Of a stretch of 60,537 nt of DNA, positions 45,115 to 59,056 are shown piece after piece (position 1 is the stretch's first letter; each line of letters opens with the position of its first letter). A program made the position numbers and the translations under genes. This DNA is from Branchiostoma floridae. Taxonomy: Eukaryota > Chordata > Leptocardii > Amphioxiformes > Branchiostomatidae. The notes beneath the pieces were generated by a model. The model made no database searches. It was not told the DNA's origin and was given only the letters and a program-made list of their open reading frames with translations. The stretch lies in assembly GCF_000003815.2 (NCBI RefSeq), contig NC_049987.1, positions 5,789,614 through 5,850,150 on the forward strand, given 5' to 3'.

Positions 45115-45400
45115 GGCTTCCTTCTTTCTCCTGCCTTTGAATGACTCAGGTTTTCCTTCCTCATAGACGGCAAAATCATGAGCACCCTGACTAACTTTTC
45201 CTGCTTGACAAAAACGACTTTGAGAACGCAATAAAAGAGTGTATGTGGTGATTCCCGCACGTGCCTCAAGCGCTTATGGAGTCTACCTGCAGTCTTTTTA
45301 CGTCTCTTTATCGCTACTTGGCAGGTTTGGTACGGGGCTATGACGTATCTTGTGTTCCGTTTGAGTTGACTCGGACTGGAGAGTCTGACAGAGTAAAGAG
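45115..45400. repeat. Local repeat family, copy 3
   Basis: Has tagacggcaaaatcatg, cacgtgcctcaag, tttatcgctacttggcaggt, acggggc and tttgagttgac in order. It is longer than copies 1 and 2 owing to an extra stretch after cacgtgcct. Confidence 0.6.
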
Positions 45401-45613
45401 TTTATGTACTAGCGCTGAGCTATTGAAGTTATGTACTAAACCTAAACTATTGATATAAAGGTAGACTTCCCCCCGGACAAGTAAAAACACCACGAAGAGA
45501 ACCGGAACAGGATGGCGACGGGAAATCGACGAATTTCCTTGGCTCTCTCCCCGTAGGAAACGCCGAGAAAACCGCCGGAAATTACCCCATTAATTTCCTG
45601 CTGACCCGCCGGT

Positions 45614-45672
45614 TTTACCGACCGCGCTGTCTGGAGAATGAATGGAGAAGCGCAGACAGCACGGCGGTAAAG
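45614..45672. other. GC-rich hairpin, 18-19 bp stem
   Basis: Left arm ttaccgaccgcgctgtctg and right arm cagacagcacggcggtaaa pair with one bulge and one mismatch over a 19-base loop. Both arms contain a gtctg/cagac word (SMAD-type). It lies in a GC-rich patch of otherwise AT-rich DNA. Confidence 0.4.
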
Positions 45673-48600
45673 CACGACTACACGGGGCTGATCTCTGGCC
45701 ACATCTGTGCCCGATAATAAAAACGTGATTCGATTTACTGCGGAAAGGTCAAGCCAGTACCAGACTTTCTGCCTGTGTAAGCTCGAAACATAAAGGTATA
45801 AGCCGGGGTGATAGCACACAATAGAAAATTTCACAAATCCTAATCCTATCCTTCACAAATGCACAGGTACAGAAACTTTCCCCTGGACTTACCAGGAAAC
45901 TTTCATGCGGACTTCAGTAGGATTCTGGGTCACATACAAGGCCAAACGACGCCGTATCTTCTGTATACATACTACATTTGCACCGACTTTAGACCACACC
46001 TTAAGGCTATGCTGCTATTGCCATAGGCATTTCTATAGAGCAATGAGTATGGGGGCGTTAAGGTAGGCCCGGATTCTGCCTATAGCTACCGGTTCTGTTT
46101 CGTCGAGATTGCGATTCTCCGTTTAAATATGCTTCACTTATGTTACCTACAGGCTCATTCTATCTTTGTTGTGATCTTTAGCTACACTTCATTTGCGCTG
46201 CAATGTTATCCCCCACCCAGGGTGTAAATGTTCTTGTGCTTATGCGCATTATCTATAGCATTAGCTACACCATATAGTCGGTCATTATGTTCTTATCATT
46301 TTCCCGGGTCTTTATCGTCCCTGCATGTGTTGGAGCCAGGAAAGTCTGTAAACCGGTTTTCTTATCTTCCACAACCCAAGAAACGATTTGTTCCGTTAGG
46401 AACGCAGAAAAATCGATTGAGAAACAGGAAATAACTGAGCTCCGATACCATACACTGGGTTACATGCTTGCGGCACGCTGTGCTTATCAAAGGAGGGATT
46501 ATTCATTGGATAATTGTACGTGACGTCAAAACCATTCTTGCTTGTTGAACATGGAAGAATGAAGATTGAAATGAAGTCATTATATATGTAATTCAGATCT
46601 ACCTTTCTAGATTTAATCATCCAACATGGCGGACATAACTTATATCATAGTCACGTGGGTACACACACGGTATACTCTGCCACTCCACGGAAAGACATGA
46701 CGTAGCGTTCGGCGAAGAAGTTTATGGCATGTTCAGAATGAAAGCTTAGGTCCTAATAAGTCCGACGCTATAGACGCAATACCAATCTATCATTTAGTAG
46801 GTATAAAATCAACAATATACCACAAACTGTACAAGTTTAAGACATGGCTACAAATGTAGTTTATGATGTTACCGGTCATCTACCAACTTCCTTGTAAACC
46901 TGTAAATTGGATGTAAGGATCCAGGCGAGTATACAAGCGAGTATAAAACGTTTATGAATGTCGTAGTGCCTACTCTAGTGCCATTGCATCTGAAAACACG
47001 TAATATTGGGAGACAATTTTTTTTTATTTCAAACAGTTGCATTTCGTTACCTGTAAAATCTGCCACGATCTACGAGTATACCTAGGTGTGCATAACATAA
47101 AATGGGCGAGGCACCAGAGACAGAATATTATTAAGTAGTATTGTGAAACTATATTCTTTCATATTCCTTTGTTTGATAAGTGTAAACCATGAATTCAATA
47201 ATTACATCAAAGTCTGTGTGAGCATGTGTTTCTTTTTCTTTGAAAATCAATGAAAATTATTTTTAAAAAAGTTTGTGTGATTAACAGATGTGTATCTAAT
47301 GTTTGTTTTATTTTGTTTAATGCTGTCAATTCTCTGGCTTGGTAGGCAGAACTTAATTTCTGCTTTACCTTCGCCCCAGAGACAGTCTCTTTTAATCTTA
47401 ATCAATGACTATTAAAATCAATCAGGCAATCATCGGGATCAATCAGTCTCACCAGACGCAAAGCTATATAAAATGAAAAAAATACGACCGAGGCACGTGG
47501 AAATATTAAAGCACACGATGCAAAGAAATCTAACATTTTGTCTATGGCAATATTGTTGTCTTCAACTAAGTTAATCGTCATTTCACAGTTAACATGGTGG
47601 CTTCAATGGGAATAGGGCGAGATAAAGCCCTACTGCTGCCTAGCAAGACAACAGGCAATACATACTGATTAGTCAGCTGACAGAGGAATTTCTAGTCGAT
47701 GTAAATGCGCTCCTTAGCTATCAGCTGGTCATCGAATAAAGCAAACAAAGGAGGAGATATGGGTTGATTGCCACGATAACTTAACCTGGGTTTTCGGACT
47801 GTCGTGTATTTTGTGAGTTGGCAGTAAAGTTTGAATTGGGACAATTCCTTCAGGCAATAAACAACAATAGTAAAGAGGACATAAACCTTGTCTATTTTCC
47901 AAGTCGCAATAAGGGATTTCTAGTTTTTTTGTGCTGAAATCGCCACGTACTTTCCTGAGAAACATTGCAATCCAGAACCGATGTTATTCTTCCAACGCCC
48001 TTGGCATTAAATCCGTATTGTAACAACACAGTGTTTACATAACGGTTTGCGCAGTAACCAGTTTAACAGTGTATTGCACCGAATGGTGGTTATACCGGCT
48101 ATAAAGTTTTAGGAGCACTTTGCTGAAGGTTATAACAATTTTATTATCCCAATGTCCTAGACTATTAATCCATCCAGAGACATCACTAGGTTTTACTCCC
48201 GCCATAGACTTTGCGTAGCGGAAATGAAATGGGACTTCTCTGTGAAATCATCAAAGAAACTCCGCTAAAAATAGACGTCTTTGTACCTAGATAAGTAAAT
48301 GTTTCATATCGTTCCCTTTTCCAATGTTTATCTTATCATTATTTCAAAATGCTGATAAAGCTAGCCAGGCCCATTAAGCTAATCTTATTCCCCCAATGTT
48401 CTTGGCACTTAAAGCTATACGACCAATATATTGTGAATCGGTAATTAAGGTTTTGTTGGAAAGGACATTCAATGCAATAAACAGGCATTATATATAATGT
48501 ATATAAGTCATTGGTATCTAGCGTACATGTTGTAGATGCTCCCTTGGACTAAATTTATTACTACTTTTTGTTTGAAGAACGTTTGGGGTTCATTGCTCGT

Positions 48601-49752
48601 AAACATCTGTCTCTGAAACTTATCTCGTTTTTTCAATGTTCTTGACGATAAATTTCAGTATTTTATCATTGTCTCTTGCTTTTAGCACGTAGACGATTTT
48701 TTCAAAGATTAATTTTGGTTAGACTTTAAGCGTGTGCCTGTACAGAAGATATGTACAACCACTTATGTGATAGCTATTCAACCCCTGCAGCTGTGAAGTG
48801 CTGTGGACTTCAATATACATTACGTCGGGCCGTCTCATCGTACCAAACCCGCTGTTGGATATGTACAGACGATCCGAGGTATGATCGCATAACCCCCCAC
48901 CTCCGTATGAAAATGATTTCGTTAAAAAACGGAGATATGAACGAATAAAGATATTTGGTTCTGAATAAAGGCACTAATCTGAACTAATACTCTAAAGACA
49001 CCGTTCCTATAGGTACCGACAATGGCTAGCGCCTTCGTTAACTCCCAATAAGGGATCACAAATCGGTTTAAAATACGTAATAGTCTATGACACAAGTTGG
49101 TTGCTGATTCAGGGAACTAGCTTCATACTTCGGTTGGTCTCCCCTTCAAGGGGTGATATTGTCACAGATCGGTGGCCAGGTGCCTGCCATAATGTCATCT
49201 TGATATTAACCAGACTCTGCCCAATTTACATGACGAAGCTTTAACTGTGTGTGTTGTTGTGTACAACAAATACAAAGTAGGAGAGACGTATTTGTGAGCT
49301 GTAGCGGTGGTTGTCTGCATGGACAGAACATATGGCACAAACAACGTACGTATCACCCTCTTCACTCAAACCGTTATGGCTGTAATGGCATCTGCCAGCC
49401 AAACTCCCAATAATGGTCTGTCCTTGGATCTGAATCTATATTTTGATAAAACATTAAAGCATTAGTAGTACCGGGTCTTCCTCCTGTTATGCACTCAATC
49501 CCTGCATTTCTCTATCAGTACAGCATTAAGTTTCTCGTCTAGATGAAACACTTTACCATGACGTCATGTGGTAAGCACTATCAACTTTAATCATAATGAA
49601 TTGGTCTGGAGACAAATGAGTTTTTGATGAAAATTTATTTACGTCCTCTAAGCAGTAAAAATCAGTCTTATTAGATTTGAACGCATGTTAAAGTGCATGG
49701 CATGTATGATAGTCAATTAAGGTTATTGTGGTTTTTAGGCAATCTTTTCTTG
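45673..49752. other. No gene recognised up to copy B
   Basis: Only short frames and AT-rich sequence. At 46622-46660 is a solo ccaacatggcgg...cacgtggg end of the element described at 34256-34740. No exon set was found. Confidence 0.5.
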
Positions 49753-49787
49753 GTCCGCACTCTCCAAGTACGATATGCACACTATCA

Positions 49788-50136
49788 NNNNNNNNNNNNN
49801 NNNNNNNNNNNNNNNNNNNNNNNNNNNNNNNNNNNNNNNNNNNNNNNNNNNNNNNNNNNNNNNNNNNNNNNNNNNNNNNNNNNNNNNNNNNNNNNNNNNN
49901 NNNNNNNNNNNNNNNNNNNNNNNNNNNNNNNNNNNNNNNNNNNNNNNNNNNNNNNNNNNNNNNNNNNNNNNNNNNNNNNNNNNNNNNNNNNNNNNNNNNN
50001 NNNNNNNNNNNNNNNNNNNNNNNNNNNNNNNNNNNNNNNNNNNNNNNNNNNNNNNNNNNNNNNNNNNNNNNNNNNNNNNNNNNNNNNNNNNNNNNNNNNN
50101 NNNNNNNNNNNNNNNNNNNNNNNNNNNNNNNNNNNN
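49788..50136. other. Assembly gap (349 N) in copy B
   Basis: Corresponds to about 35-386 of copy A, almost the same length, so copy A predicts what is missing. Confidence 0.99.
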
Positions 50137-51938
50137 ACATATGATTATCTCTTACAAAAACTGGCTTCCAGAAATGCAGTGGGGGTGGGGGCAGGGGCAG
50201 ACGGAGAAGTGTACGAGTATGTTGTTCCAGGTTTATGTCATTAAATATGTCAGTAATCTACGAAAATGCAACAACAACAACAACAAGAAAAACGAAGGTG
50301 ACCGGAGACCAAACAGGTTGCAATAATATGTCGCATCGATGATATAGAAAAACCTCGAATTCAAAGTTCTGACCTGCAAGGAGGCATTTCTGACAACGCA
50401 CGCAGAAAAGTAAAGGCCAAGCTTCAACTGTTGCAACCAGACAAATGGCAGGGTATGAACCTTACAACCATTAAAGCCATGATGAGCTCAGCAAATGCAC
50501 TCTTTGTAAGGTCAAGTAAATCCTTAAGGACGTCAGATGCTATACTCATGGAATCATAAAATGCATTTTAGTAAAGAAGGCTGAAGTCTTTGAGTAGATC
50601 ATATCTACTGTCTCGGAAAGGTATCAGTAAGGCAATCACTGAAGAATATTTGCATTAAAATGTGATGCTATTGCTCTGTCTGCTTCAATATCTACAAATC
50701 TGCTTGGATAAGACAGTAGGGAAGAGTGGACAAGACAAGACCCTGCCCACTACAATACGGTTATCTTGATAATGAAGAAACAGTAAACCTAGATTGCTTC
50801 TTTTCCTTCACCTTTATTTTTCACTTTCTGTGTGGTCTCATACCATACCAGAAGAAATATCAGGGGGAAGTGTTCAGAGGGTTCAATTGTCCGGGATTGA
50901 CCCGGAAGCCTTGAAGTGAGGAAGATATGAGTAAGAAGATATTGTCGAGAGACAAATACTGTAATACTAGAGAGATATGTGAATGAACTTGTAGTACATA
51001 TAACCTGTGAACCCCTTCCCCTCTGATGACAACTGAGTCCATGGATATGCAATCAATAGCCATGAACATGCGTCATGTGCTGTTTTCCACGATGACAAAA
51101 GGCACCCTAGACATCGCGAAAGTAAAGATGAGACAAGGTTAACGTTCCTAACATTTGATCTATGTAATAACAAATTATCATAATCTAAAAAATGTATATA
51201 TTACGATCATTTTAATCTTCAAGATATTCGGCGCCGACTTTGACTAGATTTAATTACGCCACGTCTGACTTCTTGAACTCTCTCCTTAAACTTTTTTCAC
51301 CTTCACTTTTAGCGAGGGTCGTTTTGCAAGAAAATTAAATGCACGTATTCCCCTTGTGTACGGCCAACTTCACAAAGCGAAAGTGCAGAGTAAATGGAAC
51401 AATATTACCAATTCCGTAACATGCATGATGAATAACAATATGGTATCTGATGTTAAAACATCCGAAGAAACTTCAAGACCATATATCACTTTTATATCAC
51501 GTATAAATTGAAACGACACATTGGAGAACTTTGATGTGTCGCGGCAGTGAGGTTCGTTACTGTTTAGTTTTAACTTAAAGAGAAGCATTTCGTTGACATA
51601 GAAATGCTGTTGGTAACTGTAAATGTGTGGATACTGGTATATTAAGATAGGTTTTGCGACTATGATTGCTTATTACGCTGTAGTTTATTTCCACAATTGC
51701 TCATATATAATGCAAGAATGCAACATGCGCTTGAAAATGTTAAAAATTTAGCTGACATGCAGGAATCTCCGTTTAGCTCTTGACTGTAATAAAATCTATC
51801 GGACGTACATCTTTGTGGGGAAATATGTCACTGGTTATGGATATACCGTCAAAAATGTGTTGATGTATTGTTATATCTAAGTTAAAACATTAAATCTTAC
51901 ACGGTGCGAGACTCTAAATGTAGGCACTTTAAGCTGAC

Positions 51939-52316
51939 ATGCCAAATCTTGTTCAGTCTATGCGCCCGGCTATAATTGCACCTATGGGCGGTACATCTGT
52001 GCCAGAAAATAGGTCACAGATAAAGAATAAGCCAGGTCCCCCCGAAGCTGTACAGATTAATGTTTATAGTGCCGTGTCATCAGCGGCCTCTGCCATCTAC
52101 AGGCCCCCTGTCATCCCACAAAGCGAGCTGATCTGTTGGTATTGTGTTCCAGGAGCGAAAGGGCATGTAGCTAGGCCAGGCTCTGTAAGTGATGGCAACG
52201 TCGAAATTGGACCATTTCCTCCTGGAAGGGACTATCTAGCGCGGAGTCATCTGTCTTACCGGCTGCAAATAACAGCCTATTTACCAGAAGGGAATGAAAG
52301 ATGCATGCGCCGTTAG
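51939..52316 (+). CDS. Hypothetical 125-codon ORF (copy B)
   Basis: Duplicate of the frame at 2665-3042, same length and uninterrupted. Replacements relative to copy A include Ile to Val, Leu to Arg, Leu to Pro, Gly to Trp and Asn to Asp. Two of these are radical, which argues against strong constraint. No function can be assigned. Confidence 0.25.
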   Translation: MPNLVQSMRPAIIAPMGGTSVPENRSQIKNKPGPPEAVQINVYSAVSSAASAIYRPPVIPQSELICWYCVPGAKGHVARPGSVSDGNVEIGPFPPGRDYLARSHLSYRLQITAYLPEGNERCMRR

Positions 52317-55300
52317 AACGCGACAACCAAGATAATGCAGTCTTCTGTCACGTAACAATGTGCAATCTCTATGATATTTGATTCTGGAAGACGAATAACC
52401 GACGCATTATTGCTGGAAGTGCATCGCAATGTTCTCCAATACCCCCGAGCAATACGTGTTCATATCGCGGTGACAATGGGGTTTTGAAAGAGATAAACTT
52501 GCAGCAGCCTCCGTCCATACATTTGCATTGCAGTCTTGGGGAATGAAAATCACCGTGAAGTGGGTGTGATTTGTGATATCCCCACTAGTATAGGACCCGT
52601 GTGGCTATTTTCAACGTCGAGTTATCCATCATCAGAACAGATGTGCCACCAATGTGCATGTTGTCTATTCTTAGCTGGCCATATCGCCTACAGTTTATCA
52701 TATCATCGATTCATCATCAGTCCAAGTATCTTTTCCATCATTCTAATGTGTAAAACAGCTTTTTGTTTAATTGTTGGACAACGAAGCAAACTCAAGTGAC
52801 CTGATTTGTTATGTACACGGATTGAATGTGTTGCTACGCATATGTCTATTTTGCTTATGTTCTGGCCAGTTACATGCATTGAGATATACTTTGGCTCAGC
52901 GAACAAGTCCAATGATTCCACAGCCCTTTGTGTACTAATAATATCATAGGTAAAAATGCCAGCGTAGAGATTACAATCTGATTTAGTCGCCTTCTACGTC
53001 TGTAGAGATCGCAATCGGACATTGTAATTTTCAAGATATTCAATTGATAGGCAGTGAAAACTTATCATTTAGCATTCATGTCACATTAGAATCACTGGAT
53101 ATACTTATGATTTAGGACCTGCCAATGAGAGACAACCCTGACATCTTCTCTGTCCCCCATCCCAAATGGGCTATTCTGACAGATTGCAATCCGTACCCGA
53201 CATATAAAAATAAGACTAAACATGTGACCGTCCAGAAATGACATCATTACTGACTCTGTGTGTGTGTTTTTTGGGGGGGGGGGGGGGGGCTGTGTGTTTG
53301 GCTGTCAGAATCAGGGAGAGTTTAACGAAAATATATCAGAGAACGTCTTAATTTCAAATGCATCAGAATGAAACAAGTCAACTTTCACTAACCCCAAATC
53401 TAAATTATGGTCACTGCTTAATCGTTGACAAGACCTGCCTCAGATATTGACTTGTTTAGTGTCACATTTGTCTTGGAAGTATCATAATCCGACCACGGTC
53501 GTAGTTTTCATTTGGCATTATTCTGCACCACGGAGGAGGATTGCCGTGATACCATCTATCTTTTATATCTTGAAACCTACGTGTTTAGTTCCATATACGT
53601 TAATATTACATATCATGCAAAATAGATGTAGTTTTTATGAAATAATCCTAAGGATTAAAGACACAAATAGGTGTAATAGAGGAATATTTTGTGTCATTAA
53701 GAAGGATCAGGATGAGATCCCAGAGCCTGCCCATCACATCCAACATTGTTCTGCGCGTCAGCCACTTTCAATTTGTCTAATTTTACAGGCTCTGATTGAT
53801 GCCAGCTAGGATTGCTTTACTGCTGGATTTCTGGCGTATCGCGTACCTGTTTTTTTTCCTGATTGCTTTTGACAATGATCAACCATGTTGATCCTTACGA
53901 CTTGTCACCAGAACAAGGCATTCTGCTACCATGTCATAAATCGTTGGATCATACTAAAACATGCCGCTATTGCATTACAGAAATTACATAATGAAGAGTC
54001 AAACTTATAGCGCCTAAATTTTTTTCCCGTTCCCCCCATTCCAAGTGTGCGGTACTGAGGAAGTAAGAAAGTATTGAGGGCCTTCCGAGTAAGCATTCTA
54101 TGATGTCCTCGACGACGGCAACGACGCCTGCCGCTTATTGATGATCTCATTGCTGCTGAATAGCCACATTCTTTTCAAACTGGAACCCATCAGCAATCCC
54201 AGAACAATATTTATCAGTGAACGTAGGTAATATCACAAGGATATCCTGTTGTGATTGTTGAGACTATTGTGTATCAGGGAATCTACTGTAAACATCTTAG
54301 TATTTCATACCTCAACGGAGAAATAAGCTCCATAAGGCACGTATGCAAGTCATCCAATATAGTTAACCATTCAACGATTGGTTCAGTATTATAAATGGCA
54401 TGCTATCACCTGGAGATAATTCTGATCTATAGTTATGTCGTTTTGGGCAGGTGGTGACTACACGCCGATGCGATAATGAACTTTAAATCAGTGTCGCAAG
54501 GTCTACCGTACAATGCAAGCCAATTTATCAATCATGTTTAACCTACCGGATAAAGTGTTTTTCCAACAATCCTAGCTTCTCAACGGCATGATAACATGCA
54601 CTAGTTTAAATACAAATCATCTCATTAAGATACAATGTATATCTTTCATATATATAGATACTTTTAATGAATATCATCAGAATTGTTATGAACAGGCTGA
54701 AGTCGGCTTCATATTCTAATGAATTGGAACAGCTGTATAATCTAGCCCAGTCTCTGCTATTTCCATGTGGTATGTGGCCTTTAGTGCACCCTAATGGCAT
54801 AACACCTGAGTCGGACCTATCCCACACTTGCTTTGGGATTGCATCTTTCAGGTCTTCTTCACGCTTTTGGTCTTGAAACACAACATGGGTAACAGCGGCA
54901 ATGTCCGTGAGGACTGCGTGTAGAACATTTCAACTTTACTCTGTTCATCTTGCCAGTTTCAATAGACACTGACATTTGTCAAGCTGACACTGGAACCACC
55001 CCCGTAGCGTGAACCCCCCCAGGCGTGTAGATAACGCAGTTGGTAGCTCCCAGAAGAGTAACGCTTATTAGCTTTTGCCAATCAACGTTACATGCTTGGT
55101 GTCCTGTAGTTCTGGCAGCACGCCAAAGAGAAGAGAGCTGTCAAAAGGGATTATTGACGACGTCTGGATGTCTATAAACTTTCTTCTCGTTCTGAACGAA
55201 GACCTATAAGCCTGACTGGCTGAGAGACTTAAACGACTTGTCTCTTGGACTTGTAATCCTAGGACATTGCAATTGGCACGCTGATTGTACGCAATTGGCA

Positions 55301-58129
55301 CGCCGATTGTACGGTTTTTCATGACTGTTTTATTCCCACACCCAACTGTGATTGCCGAAAACGCCAAAATGCTACATGCTATCGTGTGCAAAAACAATCC
55401 CTTCAGGCTTCCCTTAAATAATTTGAGAATGGTTTAAAATTACTTCTGGTATGTGTGGCGGAGGCCTTGCGTCTCTCTAAACGAAAGCAGTGGTGTAAAG
55501 TCGGTAATTTTACTTTCAGCGAGTACATACTTTTATTTCACATTGCATCGGGAATACATGGCATCCGATATTGTTCGCTATACAGAGATGGTTGTTGTTT
55601 TTTAAAGCTAAGTACATTGTTATCTTGAGAGAAAACGTTCAAGTCCGGCATGACTAGAGGTACATTATGACGCCGGTTTAGACGAAGGCCGTTAGTTGGG
55701 CTTCTCGGTCTAAACGTCGTCTGAAAGTTGTGTATATGCCGAAGACACGATCCTTAAAACGCGCTCCGGCAGCGGGGACTACAGGGCTGACATTACAGTT
55801 GGACCACTCCATAGGATGGCATGTTAAAATACACTAAAACAAGGCTTCAGAAAAGTACTAAACCCAATTTCAATCTTAACAAAATTTCTCCACCAGACAG
55901 CCACAAGGGTCATCTTTGTAAAAACTGAAAGAAAACAGAGGGTTAACCACCTCAAACTCCGAGGAATCCCCTCTCTATGAAAGAAACCTCACCTTAGACC
56001 CCAGTTTTCTCCTGATACCACCAATATGACACAACAACTAAAATCCTTCCGCGCCCCACCAAAACTGCTAAACTAAGCAAATTTTGACCAAAAGGGAAAG
56101 ATTAGACCTTGCCTGTTCCGTCTATCCCCAAAAGTCTCCAGGTTGGGCCAAAATGTCAAGGAAAAAGAGATTTTAAAGGATTTTAAGTCACACCCAAAAC
56201 CCTTCTACCGCGCAACTCAACTGTGACTTCAGCCCTACAGTGGGTCTAGTACTGGCAACACGCCAGGCACGAAGACGAGAGTCGTTGCAAGTGGTCTTCA
56301 TGTCAAACAAGTCACATCTTATTGTGTCATCTATATACTAAAGCTCCACTAAGGAGCAAAAGGACAAACAATCTATAGTTTCCGACCCTCCCACGAGACA
56401 TTCAAACGTCAGCTTAACTGAGTTAAGACGAGACGGGCTAAATTGTGATCGTGCTCCAAACAATAACATACATGACCTTTAACTCAATTCCATTCTCTTG
56501 TCGACAGCAGGGCCGTCTGGGTCATCAGCGAGACAGGATTGTGATTATATTGGACTGACAAAAGAAGTTCCCCCCTATTAAAGCACAATCGATTCAGATG
56601 ACTGACCTCTACAACAAGACAAGTGTCCTCAATCAATCATCACAACAGAGAACTTCCCCAGGGATTTTCCTGCTCCCAATTACAAGATATCGTTTGATTG
56701 CAATCGTACATTCACAGAATCTGCCCCAGTTTTTACGATGTATTTCTTTGAAACATCAGATGGCTGATAAGATTACACGATGTCCCTTTGATCTTTCTGA
56801 CCTACATGCTTCGTACGGCTTTACAAAAAAAGGATTATTTCATTAGGTAAATCGCACGTAATCTCTGACCCACTTTTCTTCACTGGATGGCTGCCGTTGC
56901 TTTGAACATACTATTAGTGTGATCCAATTTGTGATGAACATTTTATGTCTAAGCCATTTGGACTATGAGTCACATGAATGCTCCAGTGATTGATACATTT
57001 GGGGTTTTGGTCTTGATGAAATGACTTTATGATACAATTTGTGGAGCTTTAAGAGAGCAACTTCAGATCACAGACTTCATAGATTCGGTTTTAACATCAC
57101 GCACTACAAGGTTATGTTCGTAAAAATCTTCAGGAAAGATGTAACCGTACTGATCTAGCTGGCAGCATAAATGCATCTGGTCATTGCATCATATGGCCAA
57201 ACAGCAGTCTCCGCTTGCCTGTAGGTAGGAGTAGTATTCAGTAAAGGTGGCCATAGAAGATGGTGACTGTGTTCGATTACTTACTTCGAAATACCAATGA
57301 GTTTCAAACAAGGATTTTTTCCGCATTCATATGCTGTACGGATGAACAAAACAACGATTTACGATGTCTCTGAATGACAACCAGCCCATTTTAGTTATAA
57401 TCGATACGAAGGAACTATTTAAAGGCTTTCCTTTATCATCGTCCTCTCACTTAAATTACATGGGCCGGAGGGGCTGCAGTTAGTGCCTATGAGGATGGAT
57501 TTACCAAAATGACAGGAACTGGGGCTACAAATCCTTCACAACGACAGTCAGCAATGGTTCTGACGTCTTGTGCTTATGTCACATTTCCAAACCTGGGCTC
57601 GGTCGAGCTGGTTCTTGGAAATGAAAATTTAAAGTGTTTATCAAGAGATATTAAAAAATTATGTCCTTTCACGTTCAATGTGTTCTGCTCTTCGTCGCAA
57701 ATGTGACCGCAGCATTACATATGTGGATAGGTGTGCTTGTGCAACAGACTTGCTGCAGTCATTACGCCTCCAAGACAGACATTAGAAAGTTGAGACTGAA
57801 TATGTGTTTTGACTTGCTCAATATTAGGCAATAAAAGCTAACACCACAACCGTATCGAGTATCAATCAGAAAAATTCCCAGTGAAACGTTGGCATGCCGG
57901 GAAATAATCTGTCAATCATCCAAATGACGTATGCTGATTGGATAGTGCGTTTAAGGTTGAAGTTGTTTACCTCCTCTCGAACTAAGCTGTCAATCATCCA
58001 AAACTAGATTGTTGATTGGTTCTATGTATTTGCATTAATTTAACAGTGGACCTGTTGGTGGTATTATTTCTTTTCTGAGAAGAACACCCAGATTTGGGTA
58101 CTGATAAGAACATTATATATCATAGGTAT

Positions 58130-59056
58130 NNNNNNNNNNNNNNNNNNNNNNNNNNNNNNNNNNNNNNNNNNNNNNNNNNNNNNNNNNNNNNNNNNNNNNN
58201 NNNNNNNNNNNNNNNNNNNNNNNNNNNNNNNNNNNNNNNNNNNNNNNNNNNNNNNNNNNNNNNNNNNNNNNNNNNNNNNNNNNNNNNNNNNNNNNNNNNN
58301 NNNNNNNNNNNNNNNNNNNNNNNNNNNNNNNNNNNNNNNNNNNNNNNNNNNNNNNNNNNNNNNNNNNNNNNNNNNNNNNNNNNNNNNNNNNNNNNNNNNN
58401 NNNNNNNNNNNNNNNNNNNNNNNNNNNNNNNNNNNNNNNNNNNNNNNNNNNNNNNNNNNNNNNNNNNNNNNNNNNNNNNNNNNNNNNNNNNNNNNNNNNN
58501 NNNNNNNNNNNNNNNNNNNNNNNNNNNNNNNNNNNNNNNNNNNNNNNNNNNNNNNNNNNNNNNNNNNNNNNNNNNNNNNNNNNNNNNNNNNNNNNNNNNN
58601 NNNNNNNNNNNNNNNNNNNNNNNNNNNNNNNNNNNNNNNNNNNNNNNNNNNNNNNNNNNNNNNNNNNNNNNNNNNNNNNNNNNNNNNNNNNNNNNNNNNN
58701 NNNNNNNNNNNNNNNNNNNNNNNNNNNNNNNNNNNNNNNNNNNNNNNNNNNNNNNNNNNNNNNNNNNNNNNNNNNNNNNNNNNNNNNNNNNNNNNNNNNN
58801 NNNNNNNNNNNNNNNNNNNNNNNNNNNNNNNNNNNNNNNNNNNNNNNNNNNNNNNNNNNNNNNNNNNNNNNNNNNNNNNNNNNNNNNNNNNNNNNNNNNN
58901 NNNNNNNNNNNNNNNNNNNNNNNNNNNNNNNNNNNNNNNNNNNNNNNNNNNNNNNNNNNNNNNNNNNNNNNNNNNNNNNNNNNNNNNNNNNNNNNNNNNN
59001 NNNNNNNNNNNNNNNNNNNNNNNNNNNNNNNNNNNNNNNNNNNNNNNNNNNNNNNN
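58130..59056. other. Assembly gap (927 N) in copy B
   Basis: Copy A has only about 520 bp (9183-9702) between the same flanks, including the gag-like remnant. Copy B may carry about 400 bp more here, or the gap size is misestimated. Confidence 0.99.
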
